Positions 19,601 to 26,946 of a stretch of 64,000 bases of DNA are shown here, piece after piece (positions within the stretch are counted from its first letter, which is position 1; every line of letters begins with the position of its first letter). The notes beneath the pieces are model-generated. The model was not told the origin of the DNA. It saw only the letters and a program-made list of their open reading frames with translations, and did no database searches. Source of the DNA: Cellulomonas persica (GTDB taxonomy: Bacteria > Actinomycetota > Actinomycetes > Actinomycetales > Cellulomonadaceae); contig NZ_BJUA01000006.1 in NCBI RefSeq assembly GCF_007989825.1, forward strand, positions 124,001 through 188,000. The letters run 5' to 3'. Made by a program: the position numbers and the translations under genes.

Positions 19601-22600
19601 ACCACGTCCTCGGCGATCGGCGGCAGCACGGGCGCGTCGGGGTCGACCGTCACGGTGAGCGTCGCGAAGTCCTGGCCGCCGCGCGAGTTGGTCACCCGGT
19701 ACACGATCGGGATGACCGCGGCGCTCGTCGGGGCGGTCACCGCGATGCGGCGTCCGACGACCTCGGCCTGGACGCCCTCGTCCATCTCCAGCACGGGGTC
19801 GAGCGACAGCTCGTCCCCGGAGTTGTCGACGTCGTTGGCGAGCACGCGCACCTCGATGCGCTCCCCCGGCTTGATCGTCACGGCGTCGTCGCGCGCGACG
19901 ACCGCCGCCGTGTCGCCCGGCCGCGGGCTGATCCCCACCCGGATGGACGCGACGGCGCGCTGGCCGACCCAGTCCTCGACCGCGTACTGGAACGTCTCGG
20001 TCCCTGACTCCGTCGGGTACGCGTAGTACTCGATCCAGTCGGGCCCGACCTTGTCGACGCGACCCTTCACAGCGCCGCTGGCCTGGCCTAGCAGGGTCAC
20101 GCCGTCACCGTCCGGGTCGATGCCGATCAGCGGCACCTTGATGCGCACGGTCTCCCCGGCGAACACACGGGCCTCGAGGTCGCGCGGACGCGGCGGGGAC
20201 TTCGTGCTCGGGTCGGACTCGTGCACGCGCACGGTCACGGTCGCCGCGGTGCGCGCCCCGGTCGAGTCCGAGATCTCGAACGTCGCACGCGCGGTCACGG
20301 GGTTCGCGGGCGCCTGGTACCGCAGCACGTCGCCCGAGACGAACATCAGGCCGTCGCCGGGGGCGACCTCCTCGACCAGCTTCGGCTCGAGCGTGAGGGC
20401 GTCGCCGTCCGGGTCGTAGGCGCTGTCGAGCACGGGGATCGTCACGACTCCCCCGGTGCGGACCGTCGCCTCGACGTTCTCGACGACGGGCGGCTGCGTC
20501 GACGACGCGGGCGGCACGGGCTGCACGACGATCTGCCCGGTCGCGCTCTTCGTGCCGTTCGTGATCGTGTACGGGAGCACGACGACGTGGTCGAGCGTGC
20601 GCTCCGAGCGGATCTGCACGAGGTGGTGCTCGAGGATCGCGACGCTGAGACCGTCGGCGCCGGACGTGTCGACCGACTGCAGGACGAGCATCTCGCCCGC
20701 GGGGTCGGAGTCGTTCGCGAGCGGGTCGATCGTGACCTCGCCGCCCGCGGGCAGGAAGGCTCGGTCGCGCACGGCGATCGGCGGAGCGGCCTCCTCGGGC
20801 CACGCCCGCACGTCGATCCGCGCGAGGCCGGTGGCCTGCTGCGGCGGCGCCGCGACGACGAACTTCACGTAGTACGAGCCGGGCCGGGGCGCGGCGAACG
20901 TGAACGTGCCGGCCTGCAGGTCGGCGCTGATCGTCGCGCCCGTGACCTCCTCGACGGACGCGAGGCGTGCGGGCTCCTCGCCCGTCGAGCGCACCGCCTC
21001 GAGCGGCTCGAGCGTCACCGGCTTGTCGACGTAGGTGACCGCGTGGACGGGGTCGACCTGGGGCGGCAGCGAGCCGGCCGAGCGCACGTCGACCTGGACC
21101 GTGCCGGGCGTCGGGTCGTCCGACGAGCCGTCGGAGACCAGCACGTCGACCGTCGCGCGGCCGAGCTTGCCCCCGTCGGCGCGGAACGTGACGGTGCCGT
21201 CCTGGCGGAACCGCACCGTGCCGATCGCGGGGTCGGTGCTCGCGCCGACGAGCACCAGGTCGTCGCCGTCGGGGTCGTGGAAGTTCGCCAGCACGTCGTA
21301 CGTCGCCTGGCCGTTCTGCTCGACCTCGAACGACCCCTGACGGTCCTGCACGGGCGGCGAGTTCTCGCCGTCGTCGTGCACGACGAGCGTCACGGTCGCG
21401 GTCGAGGGCGCGGACGTGCCGCGGCCGTCGTCGATCGTGTAGGTGAACGACTGCGAGCCGCTCGCGCCGGGCGCGATGTCGACCTGGAGCGCCCGGCCGC
21501 CGTGGATCGCCTCGACGGTCCCGAACGTCGAGGCGATCGACTCGAACTCCCGGACCGCGAGGATCCCGCAGTCCGACGAGGAGTCGTTGCTCAGGACCGA
21601 GAGGATCGTGGTGCGCCCGGGCCGCACGCCGAACTCGTCGTCCTTGGCGGTCGGCGGCGACGACTCGGCCGAGCACTCGGTCGCGAGGTCCTGCGTGCTG
21701 ATCTCGGACTCGGAGTCCTCGACGTCGTCGTCGGGGTTCTCCTCCTCCTTGATGTCCTCCCAGTTCGGGACGCGCAGCTCGGTGTCCTCCTGCGGCTCCC
21801 ACACACGGCCGCGCGCCGCGTCGTTGAGGACCACGGCCGAGCGGTTGACGCGGAAGACGAGCTCGTCCTGTGCGGACATGTCCTCGAGCGCCTGCACGAC
21901 GGGCGCCTTGCCGTCGCACAGCTGCTGGTAGGACCCGGTCGCCGACGCCCATGCGCCGTGCGCGCACGTCCCGACCTGGACGGGTGCCGCGGGCTTGCCG
22001 GAGCCGTCCGTGGGGTGCGCGACGGGGTCGCCGCCGTCGAGCGGGACCTCGACGAGATCGGTGTCGGTCGCCACGAGCACGCGGGACGACGCGGGCCCCG
22101 GCTGCTGGAGCGTGGGGTTGGTGCCGCTCACCTCGACCGAGCCGTGCCGGGTCACGACCGTGCTGCCGCGCAGACCCACCGGCTCGTCGCCGACGGCCGT
22201 GAGCTGGTCGAGCTCGCCCTCGCCGAGCGACCCGTCCTCCTGCACGCGCGCGCCCTCGCCGACCGCGGTGACCCGCGAAACCGTGCCGTCGGCCGCGACG
22301 CCGTACGCGACGCCCGCGGTCGAGACCACGGCGCGCCCACCGCGACCCAGGTCGACGTCCGGCTCACCCTCGCCGGGGCGCATCGAGTCGAGCGACGACA
22401 GCGGGCGCACGTACAGGCCGCCCTCCCCGTCGACGAGCGACAGGACGCCCGCCGACATCGACACCGCACCGCCCGGGACGATCGACGGCTGCACGCCCGC
22501 GGCCGCGACCTGCGTCGTGAGCGCGACCGTGGCGGGGTCCACGACCGAGACCTTGCCCGGCTCGACGAGCACGACGTCACCCTCGTCCTGCAGGACGTCG

Positions 22601-22827
22601 AACGTCATCGACTCCGCGACGAGACCCGCGTTGAGCTCGTCGACCTGGACGTTGTAGCGCCCGAGCTTGCTCAGGTCGGTGGCCGTGAGCCACACCGCGC
22701 CGTCGTTGAGCTCGACACGCGCGAGCGGGAAGCCCGGGTTGAGCAGCGCGAGGACGGCGATGACCGCGGGGACGGTGACGACCGCCGCCGCGGTGGTCAC
22801 GTTCCGGCGCGCCGCGAAGCCCCTCAT
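16681..22827 (-). CDS. giant membrane-anchored protein with Ig-like and fibronectin type III repeats
   Basis: A 2048-residue protein. One N-terminal membrane helix (about residues 11-30) is followed by a 300-residue region with repeated strand motifs resembling a propeller. An acidic linker comes next (about 360-385, rich in Glu and Asp). From about 390 to 1465 run roughly ten Ig/cadherin-like repeats, with recurring DPDGD, LANDVDNSGDE and VLSND motifs. From about 1467 to 2040 run six fibronectin type III domains (for example VVLSWVAPNSRGAAITGYRV and FTVAAQNAVGW). It ends in an acidic tail with no LPXTG. The protein is therefore tethered at its N terminus, with a long extracellular fibre, likely for adhesion or wall binding. 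Its ATG overlaps the kinase stop, so expression is coupled to signalling genes. Confidence 0.92.
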   Translation of the reverse strand: MRGFAARRNVTTAAAVVTVPAVIAVLALLNPGFPLARVELNDGAVWLTATDLSKLGRYNVQVDELNAGLVAESMTFDVLQDEGDVVLVEPGKVSVVDPATVALTTQVAAAGVQPSIVPGGAVSMSAGVLSLVDGEGGLYVRPLSSLDSMRPGEGEPDVDLGRGGRAVVSTAGVAYGVAADGTVSRVTAVGEGARVQEDGSLGEGELDQLTAVGDEPVGLRGSTVVTRHGSVEVSGTNPTLQQPGPASSRVLVATDTDLVEVPLDGGDPVAHPTDGSGKPAAPVQVGTCAHGAWASATGSYQQLCDGKAPVVQALEDMSAQDELVFRVNRSAVVLNDAARGRVWEPQEDTELRVPNWEDIKEEENPDDDVEDSESEISTQDLATECSAESSPPTAKDDEFGVRPGRTTILSVLSNDSSSDCGILAVREFESIASTFGTVEAIHGGRALQVDIAPGASGSQSFTYTIDDGRGTSAPSTATVTLVVHDDGENSPPVQDRQGSFEVEQNGQATYDVLANFHDPDGDDLVLVGASTDPAIGTVRFRQDGTVTFRADGGKLGRATVDVLVSDGSSDDPTPGTVQVDVRSAGSLPPQVDPVHAVTYVDKPVTLEPLEAVRSTGEEPARLASVEEVTGATISADLQAGTFTFAAPRPGSYYVKFVVAAPPQQATGLARIDVRAWPEEAAPPIAVRDRAFLPAGGEVTIDPLANDSDPAGEMLVLQSVDTSGADGLSVAILEHHLVQIRSERTLDHVVVLPYTITNGTKSATGQIVVQPVPPASSTQPPVVENVEATVRTGGVVTIPVLDSAYDPDGDALTLEPKLVEEVAPGDGLMFVSGDVLRYQAPANPVTARATFEISDSTGARTAATVTVRVHESDPSTKSPPRPRDLEARVFAGETVRIKVPLIGIDPDGDGVTLLGQASGAVKGRVDKVGPDWIEYYAYPTESGTETFQYAVEDWVGQRAVASIRVGISPRPGDTAAVVARDDAVTIKPGERIEVRVLANDVDNSGDELSLDPVLEMDEGVQAEVVGRRIAVTAPTSAAVIPIVYRVTNSRGGQDFATLTVTVDPDAPVLPPIAEDVVVPATETFGLTEVVVDVLATAQNPSGPLSDLEVRVPDSIAQVATVTPDGKVLVTLTDQTQTLPFQLVNRRAPETATAYAFITVPALGFIRPSLRPGAPELRVASGEELTIVLEEQIKVAQGRQPSVADALQVTATRGTVSISSDGREVTFTPAAEYAGPASVTMPVTDATSANDTSARTSFLTLPIEVFAVDDHPPTFVPATIEVGPGEPVTQVDLRAFTLTPEGATPTEKQYSYAVASSVPAGFTATIDGSVLSVGADVTTDKGTRGLLQLRIGFGRKGQLDTQLDLRVIASTRPKAHVQDWTVDDAVEGEPRTIDVLDGSFNPYPQKDLRVVGATVQSGRGTAAVSGARVTVTPAPDYIGELVVRYRVRDAIDEADREVEGRISLNVRGVPDAPSQPKIGEERDRTVVLSWVAPNSRGAAITGYRVTARPGGLTQTCASTTCTFDGLTNDVTYTFTVAAQNAVGWSQESAASAQARPDAVPEAPARVDFVGFGDGTLSWSWPDAVTHGSKIVNYEVQITPAPPSGSAVLKPTAPKVTFTDLANGTAYSIRVRAVNALQDRPSPWTPWTGTEWPAAPPSAPTGLQAVRTDTALGGQIDVSWSAPATNNGDSVQSYRLVVRGGGEDRTIETEQRSHAFKAQNGTEYTFAVQARNKAGWGPTSDTVTARAFGAPRTPSLAEPVAPAGSGTVRLSWDRVDDRGSRVTYDVYDGDSVVGSTEGTSFEHSGLTGGSSHTYRVKARNEGGSSDFSNSRSATPTTPPGQPSGLRMQKTGEGAGGRPTQITVSWDAVPDGGGKNLQYEWKLEMRGRDASGGPITGTSATVDVSDWNINYSGSDLTLSVRASTDIATTSWSSATVNFSWGAAPSEPTSVQLALDPATAPTRVTATWAPPTKDGGLDITYEFCWYLDGRRQDSTCRSGFTDRASSFSGFEVRDRDQEVELRIRAHNDRGDSSEVRERITIPAYVEPDPPPDE

Positions 22828-24359
22828 GCGCACACCTGCGCGGGCTTGGCGGACGCGCGGCGGTCGGCGCGCACGATCGAGACCTCGATGCACACCTCGT
22901 CGCCCGACTGCGCGGCGGGCACCGTGACGGTCGGCTGCTCGACGACCTCAGGCCTGCTCGTCCCCTGCACGGTCACGACCCCCCAGAGGTAGTGGTCGTC
23001 GGGACGCGGGTCGGGGTTGACCCACGTGAAGGTCACGTTGCCCGCGGCGTCCCGCTCACCCTCGAGCGAGTGGGGGCTCGGCACGACCGCCTCGACGGCG
23101 CTGCCGCCCGTCTCCTGGAAGTCGGTGTCGCCGGGCCGCGGCTCGCCGGCGCCCGGACGCAGCGCCGCGGCGGCGATGACGACGATCGCCCCGAGCACGA
23201 CGACGCCCGAGACGACCGCCGCGACCGTCCGGCTGCGACGGGTGTCGTCGTCGTCCGCGACGTCAGGTTCCCCGACGGGCGCGGGCTCGGGCGGGGGCGG
23301 CGGGGGCGTGAGGAAGCCGGGTCCGGCGGGCTGGGGCTGGACCGTGACCGGGCCGCGCACGCGCGTCGCGTCGTCGTCGCCGCGCACGGGCTCCGGCTGC
23401 GGGACCGCGACGATCGAGCGCAGCCGCGTCGCGTCGGCGACGTCCGTGCCGCCCTGGGACGGTGCCGGGTCGGCGTGCGGCGTGCCGTCGTCGAGCAGGT
23501 CCAGCGGCGTGACCGGCAGCCGCAGGTCGGCCTCGACCTGCTGCAGCGCACGGCCGAGCGCGGCCGCGCTCGGGTGGCGCAGCTCGGGGACCTTGGCCAT
23601 CGCGCGCTCGAGCACGGCGTGCAGCTCGGCCGGCACGTCGTCACGCCCCGTCGGCGGCAGCGGCGCACGCTCGATGCGCGCGACGAGCTGCTGCGCACCG
23701 TTCTGCCCGCCGGGGATCTCGAACGGCGTGCGCCCCGCGAGCAGCGAGTACAGCGTCGCCGCGAGCGAGTACACGTCCGAGCGCTCGTCACCGCGCGGGT
23801 GCTCCGCGAGCAGCTCGGGCGGCGACCACGGGATCGACATGCCGACCGTCGCTCCCCCGCCCTGCCCGGTGGTCGCGGCGATCCCGAAGTCGGTGAGCGC
23901 GGGCCAGCCGAAGTCGGTCGTGAGCACGTTGGCCGGCTTGATGTCGCGGTGCAGGATGCCCGCGCGGTGCGCGGTCTCGACCGCGGACGCCAGGCGGACG
24001 CCGATGCGCAGCACCTCGGCGACGCTGATCCGCTCGGTGCGGTACCGCTCGGCCAGACCCGTGCGCGAGCAGTACTCCATGACCAGGTACGGCCGGCCGT
24101 CCGCGGCGATGTCCGCCTGGTAGACCGTCACGATCGACGGGTGGTGCGACAGCTGGGCCATGAGGTTGGCCTCGGTCTGGAACCGGGCCCGCACCTCGTC
24201 GTCCAGGCTCCCCGCGAGCAGCACCTTGACGGCCACGTCGCGGCGCGGCAGGTCCTGCCGGTACAGGAAGACGTCCGCGAACCCGCCGAGCCCGAGCGTG
24301 CGGACGTGCGCGTAGCCCGGCAGGACGGGCGGCGCTGAGGCCTCGCGTCGCGCCGTCAT
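22824..24359 (-). CDS. membrane Ser/Thr protein kinase with Fn3-like ectodomain
   Basis: A 511-residue bacterial Hanks-type kinase. The catalytic domain (about residues 15-280) has LGLGGFADV, Lys45 in VAVKV, the HRDIKPAN loop (Asp139) and DFG at 157-159. A Thr/Pro-rich juxtamembrane segment, one membrane helix (about 378-400) and an extracytoplasmic domain of about 110 residues follow. Instead of the PASTA repeats of PknB-type kinases, the ectodomain resembles a single Fn3-type sandwich (FTWVNPDPRPDDHYLWG and EVCIEVSIVRADR). Its stop overlaps the start of the giant Ig/Fn3 gene. Likely targets are the FHA partners in this array and itself; dephosphorylation would fall to the upstream PP2C protein. 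The ATG at 24359 gives a short standard N terminus. Confidence 0.93.
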   Translation of the reverse strand: MTARREASAPPVLPGYAHVRTLGLGGFADVFLYRQDLPRRDVAVKVLLAGSLDDEVRARFQTEANLMAQLSHHPSIVTVYQADIAADGRPYLVMEYCSRTGLAERYRTERISVAEVLRIGVRLASAVETAHRAGILHRDIKPANVLTTDFGWPALTDFGIAATTGQGGGATVGMSIPWSPPELLAEHPRGDERSDVYSLAATLYSLLAGRTPFEIPGGQNGAQQLVARIERAPLPPTGRDDVPAELHAVLERAMAKVPELRHPSAAALGRALQQVEADLRLPVTPLDLLDDGTPHADPAPSQGGTDVADATRLRSIVAVPQPEPVRGDDDATRVRGPVTVQPQPAGPGFLTPPPPPPEPAPVGEPDVADDDDTRRSRTVAAVVSGVVVLGAIVVIAAAALRPGAGEPRPGDTDFQETGGSAVEAVVPSPHSLEGERDAAGNVTFTWVNPDPRPDDHYLWGVVTVQGTSRPEVVEQPTVTVPAAQSGDEVCIEVSIVRADRRASAKPAQVCA

Positions 24360-24410
24360 GCGTCGTGCCCCGTCGCGCGGCCTGACATGCGGGAAGTCAT
24401 GCGGATGTCG

Positions 24411-25928
24411 TCACCGACCCCCGGCGACGACGGTGAACGTGACACCGTCGCCGAGGTCCACGACCTCACCCGGCACGACGACGCTCGCCTCACCCGGGTG
24501 CAGACGACGAGCGCCCTCGCCCTGACGGGAGACGTGCACGCCGTTCGTCGAGTGCAGGTCCGTCACCAGCACGTGCTCGCCCTCGGCCCGGACCTCGGCG
24601 TGCGTGCGCGAGATGTCCTGCTGCGGGCTGGGCACCGCGACGAGCCGCGGCAGCTCGCGGTTCGTGACGCGCGCGACCTGCGGGGCACGGCCGAGCAGCA
24701 CCGTGCGGTCGAGCGTGACCTCGACGCCCGTCGACAGCACGAGGCGCGCGGGCTCGACGGCCGGCGCCGGGGTCGGCACCTCGAACGGTCCGGGCGTCTG
24801 CCCCTCCTGCGGCCACTGCGACGCCCAGGCGGGCAGCTGCTCCCGGATCTGCGCGAGGTCGGAGGACAGGATCGTCAGGCCGTCGTGGTCGTCCGCGGAC
24901 GCCGGGCCGACGAGCGTGCGCACGCCGTCCACGGTCGACTCGACGTCAGCCTCCGGCGCTCCGAGCGCGACGAGCGCCGGGACGGGCTCGGGCTCGGCAG
25001 CCGTGGGCACGACATCCTGGAGCGCAGGCTCGTCGTCGGTCGTCGGCTCGGACGTGGCCGGCTCGGAGGTGGCCCGCTCGGGGGTGGCCGGCTCGGCGGT
25101 GGTCGGCTCGGCGGCGAGCCCGTCTCCGGCCGGATCGTCGAGCACCGGCTCGTCGAGTACGGGCCCGTCGTCGACCGCCGCATCCTCGGGGTCGTCGACC
25201 GGGACCGCGCCCACGACCGCGTCGTCGGCCGCAGGCTCGTCGGCGGGTGCCTCGGGCACCGCCGCGTCGGCCTCCGGAGCGCCGAGCACAGGGGCCTCGA
25301 GCGCAGGGGCCTCAAGCACAGGGGCGTCGAGCACGGGCTCGCTCGGCTCCGGGGCCGTCGGCGCGGGCAGCGCGAGGTCCGGCACATCGATCACGGCGGG
25401 CTCGGACGCCTCCTGCGGCTCGGGCGCCTGCTCGCCGACGGCGGTCCCCCCGACGAGCGTGTCCCCGACCGTCTCGTCGACGACCGTCAGCTCCCCGTCC
25501 TCGACGAGCACGACGCGCAGCGCCGACGCCGCGGCCACGCCGTCGCCGAGCGGCAGGCCGGCACCTTCGTCGGCCGAGCCGTCACTGCGCAGCCGCACCC
25601 ACGTCACGTCGTCGTAGACCTGCTCGGACCACGTGCCGACCTCGCCGGCCCGGACGGTGTGCGAGCCGCTCGGCGTGCCGACCTCGGCGGTCACGTCACC
25701 CCGCAGCGCGAGGTGCGCGCGGCCGCGCTCGACGTGCACGAGCGCGAACGACGGCAGCCCGCCGAACCCGTTGCGCGCGAGCACGACGAGGCCCGCGAGC
25801 AGCCCGTCCGCCGACGCCTCCCACAGCGCGCGCGCCGTCGAGGGGCTCGCGGTGGGCCCGAGTAGCGCGACGAACCCGGGGCGCGAGACGGCGGACCAGG
25901 TGCCGGGCAGGTACTCGGGGACGCTCAT
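24411..25928 (-). CDS. FHA domain protein with long acidic repeat linker
   Basis: A 505-residue cytoplasmic protein. The N-terminal 165 residues form an unassigned domain (LVVLARNGFGGLPSFALVHVE is a conserved-looking core). The middle, about 165-340, is a low-complexity Ala/Pro/Glu/Asp/Thr stretch with repeats such as PVLEAPALEAP and EPATSEPTTDDEP. The C terminus (about 415-505) is an FHA domain with GRAPQ, DISRTHAEV and STNGVHV, the phosphothreonine-binding positions. The Thr-rich linker may be a kinase substrate, as in GarA-like proteins, but this is inference. The ATG at 25928 overlaps the phosphatase stop (ATGA); the kinase gene follows after 51 bases. Confidence 0.87.
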   Translation of the reverse strand: MSVPEYLPGTWSAVSRPGFVALLGPTASPSTARALWEASADGLLAGLVVLARNGFGGLPSFALVHVERGRAHLALRGDVTAEVGTPSGSHTVRAGEVGTWSEQVYDDVTWVRLRSDGSADEGAGLPLGDGVAAASALRVVLVEDGELTVVDETVGDTLVGGTAVGEQAPEPQEASEPAVIDVPDLALPAPTAPEPSEPVLDAPVLEAPALEAPVLGAPEADAAVPEAPADEPAADDAVVGAVPVDDPEDAAVDDGPVLDEPVLDDPAGDGLAAEPTTAEPATPERATSEPATSEPTTDDEPALQDVVPTAAEPEPVPALVALGAPEADVESTVDGVRTLVGPASADDHDGLTILSSDLAQIREQLPAWASQWPQEGQTPGPFEVPTPAPAVEPARLVLSTGVEVTLDRTVLLGRAPQVARVTNRELPRLVAVPSPQQDISRTHAEVRAEGEHVLVTDLHSTNGVHVSRQGEGARRLHPGEASVVVPGEVVDLGDGVTFTVVAGGR

Positions 25929-26806
25929 GACGTGACCTCCTGGGACGGGACGTCGACGCCCGAGGGCGGCGTGGACGTGGACGGTCGGCGGGTCCGGGGC
26001 ACCGTCGCCCCGTGCAGCATCTCGTCCCACAGGTGGGGACCGAGCTGCGAACCCGCGCGTGGCACGGTGATGTGGACGTCGTCGAGCGCGCCGGCGGACG
26101 TCGCGACGTCGACGACGACCGCGCTGACGTTGTCACGCGCACCCGCGTCGAGCGAGCGGCGCACGAGCTCGTTCGCCGCGTCCTGCGCGTCGGCCACCTG
26201 CGCCAGGACCGCGCCGATCTCGGCGTCGCCGAGCTCACGCGTGAGCCCGTCCGTGCAGATGAGCAGGCGGTCGTGCAGGCCCGCGGGCAGCAGCCAGTAG
26301 TCGGGCTCGGGCTCGTCGCCCGTGCCGAGCGCGCGCGTCAGCACGTGCCGCTCGGGGTGGGTGTCGGCGTCCGCGGCCTCGATGCGGCCCTCGTCGAGCA
26401 GCTCCTGGACCACGGAGTGGTCGACGCTGACCTGCTCGAGCGCGTCCTCCGCCCAGCGGTACACGCGCGAGTCGCCCACGTTGAACACGAGCCAGTAGGC
26501 CGTGTCGTCGTGCACGGTCACCGCGACGCCCGCCACGGTCGTGCCCCCCTGGCGGCCGCCCGTGAACTCGCTGCGGATCCGCGCCGAGGTCCGCGAGAAG
26601 CATGCGTGGATGTCGTCGGCGGTCGCCGCGCTCTGCCCGGCGAGCTGGGCGAACTCCTCGACCGCGATGCGGCTCGCGAGGTCACCCGCGTCATGACCGC
26701 CCATGCCGTCGGCGACGAGGAAGACCGGCGGGTACGCGAGCAGCGCGTCCTCGTTGACCTCGCGGACGAGCCCGCGGTCGGTGGCTGAGCCCCACGACGT
26801 GCGCAC
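25925..26806 (-). CDS. PP2C-family protein phosphatase
   Basis: A 293-residue PP2C/PPM-type Ser/Thr phosphatase. The metal-binding aspartates are visible in REVNEDALLA, VADGMGGHDAGD, LLICTDGLTREL and GARDNVSAVVV, in standard order. It is the first gene of the nine-gene signalling array and would reverse phosphorylation by the Ser/Thr kinase two genes down. I prefer the GTG at 26806, preceded by GGAGAGGAGG at good spacing. An ATG at 26863 would add 19 Arg/Gly-rich residues and has a weaker binding site. The protein ends with a 50-residue Ser/Pro-rich tail. It has no membrane helix, so it is cytosolic. Confidence 0.94.
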   Translation of the reverse strand: MRTSWGSATDRGLVREVNEDALLAYPPVFLVADGMGGHDAGDLASRIAVEEFAQLAGQSAATADDIHACFSRTSARIRSEFTGGRQGGTTVAGVAVTVHDDTAYWLVFNVGDSRVYRWAEDALEQVSVDHSVVQELLDEGRIEAADADTHPERHVLTRALGTGDEPEPDYWLLPAGLHDRLLICTDGLTRELGDAEIGAVLAQVADAQDAANELVRRSLDAGARDNVSAVVVDVATSAGALDDVHITVPRAGSQLGPHLWDEMLHGATVPRTRRPSTSTPPSGVDVPSQEVTS

Positions 26807-26888
26807 GCGTCCTCCTCTCCGACGTCCGGTCCGCGGGCCGTTCTCCGGCTGCGGCTTCCACATGGTGCCTCACGGCGACGTGCGACGT

Positions 26889-26919
26889 GGACGACCGCCC
26901 GAAGTGCGGTCGATCGTCC
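26889..26919. terminator. candidate terminator between hydrolase and PP2C genes
   Basis: GGAC and GACCGC pair with GCGGTC and GTCC around a seven-base loop, with a four-base bulge on one side. It lies between the stop of the minus-strand hydrolase gene and the first gene of the PP2C array, both reading leftward. A second palindrome, GGCATC-CTA-GATGCC (26941-26955), surrounds the hydrolase stop codon. There is no T-run. Confidence 0.4.
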
Positions 26920-26946
26920 CCCTCGCCCTGGATCGCTCGGGGCATC

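Noticed and set aside
16402-22992. Very long plus-strand open frames opposite the giant Ig/Fn3 gene
   Set aside because: They are composed of Arg/Gly/Asp/His runs with no domain, the expected shadow of a GC-rich gene; the minus-strand reading has clear Ig and Fn3 repeats.
25247-25400. DNA-level minisatellite in the FHA gene
   Set aside because: The repetition follows codon triplets for Ala, Pro and Glu and is best explained as a low-complexity protein linker.
26807-26863. ATG at 26863 as the PP2C start
   Set aside because: It adds 19 Arg/Gly-rich residues and has a weaker binding site than the GTG at 26806, which follows GGAGAGGAGG.
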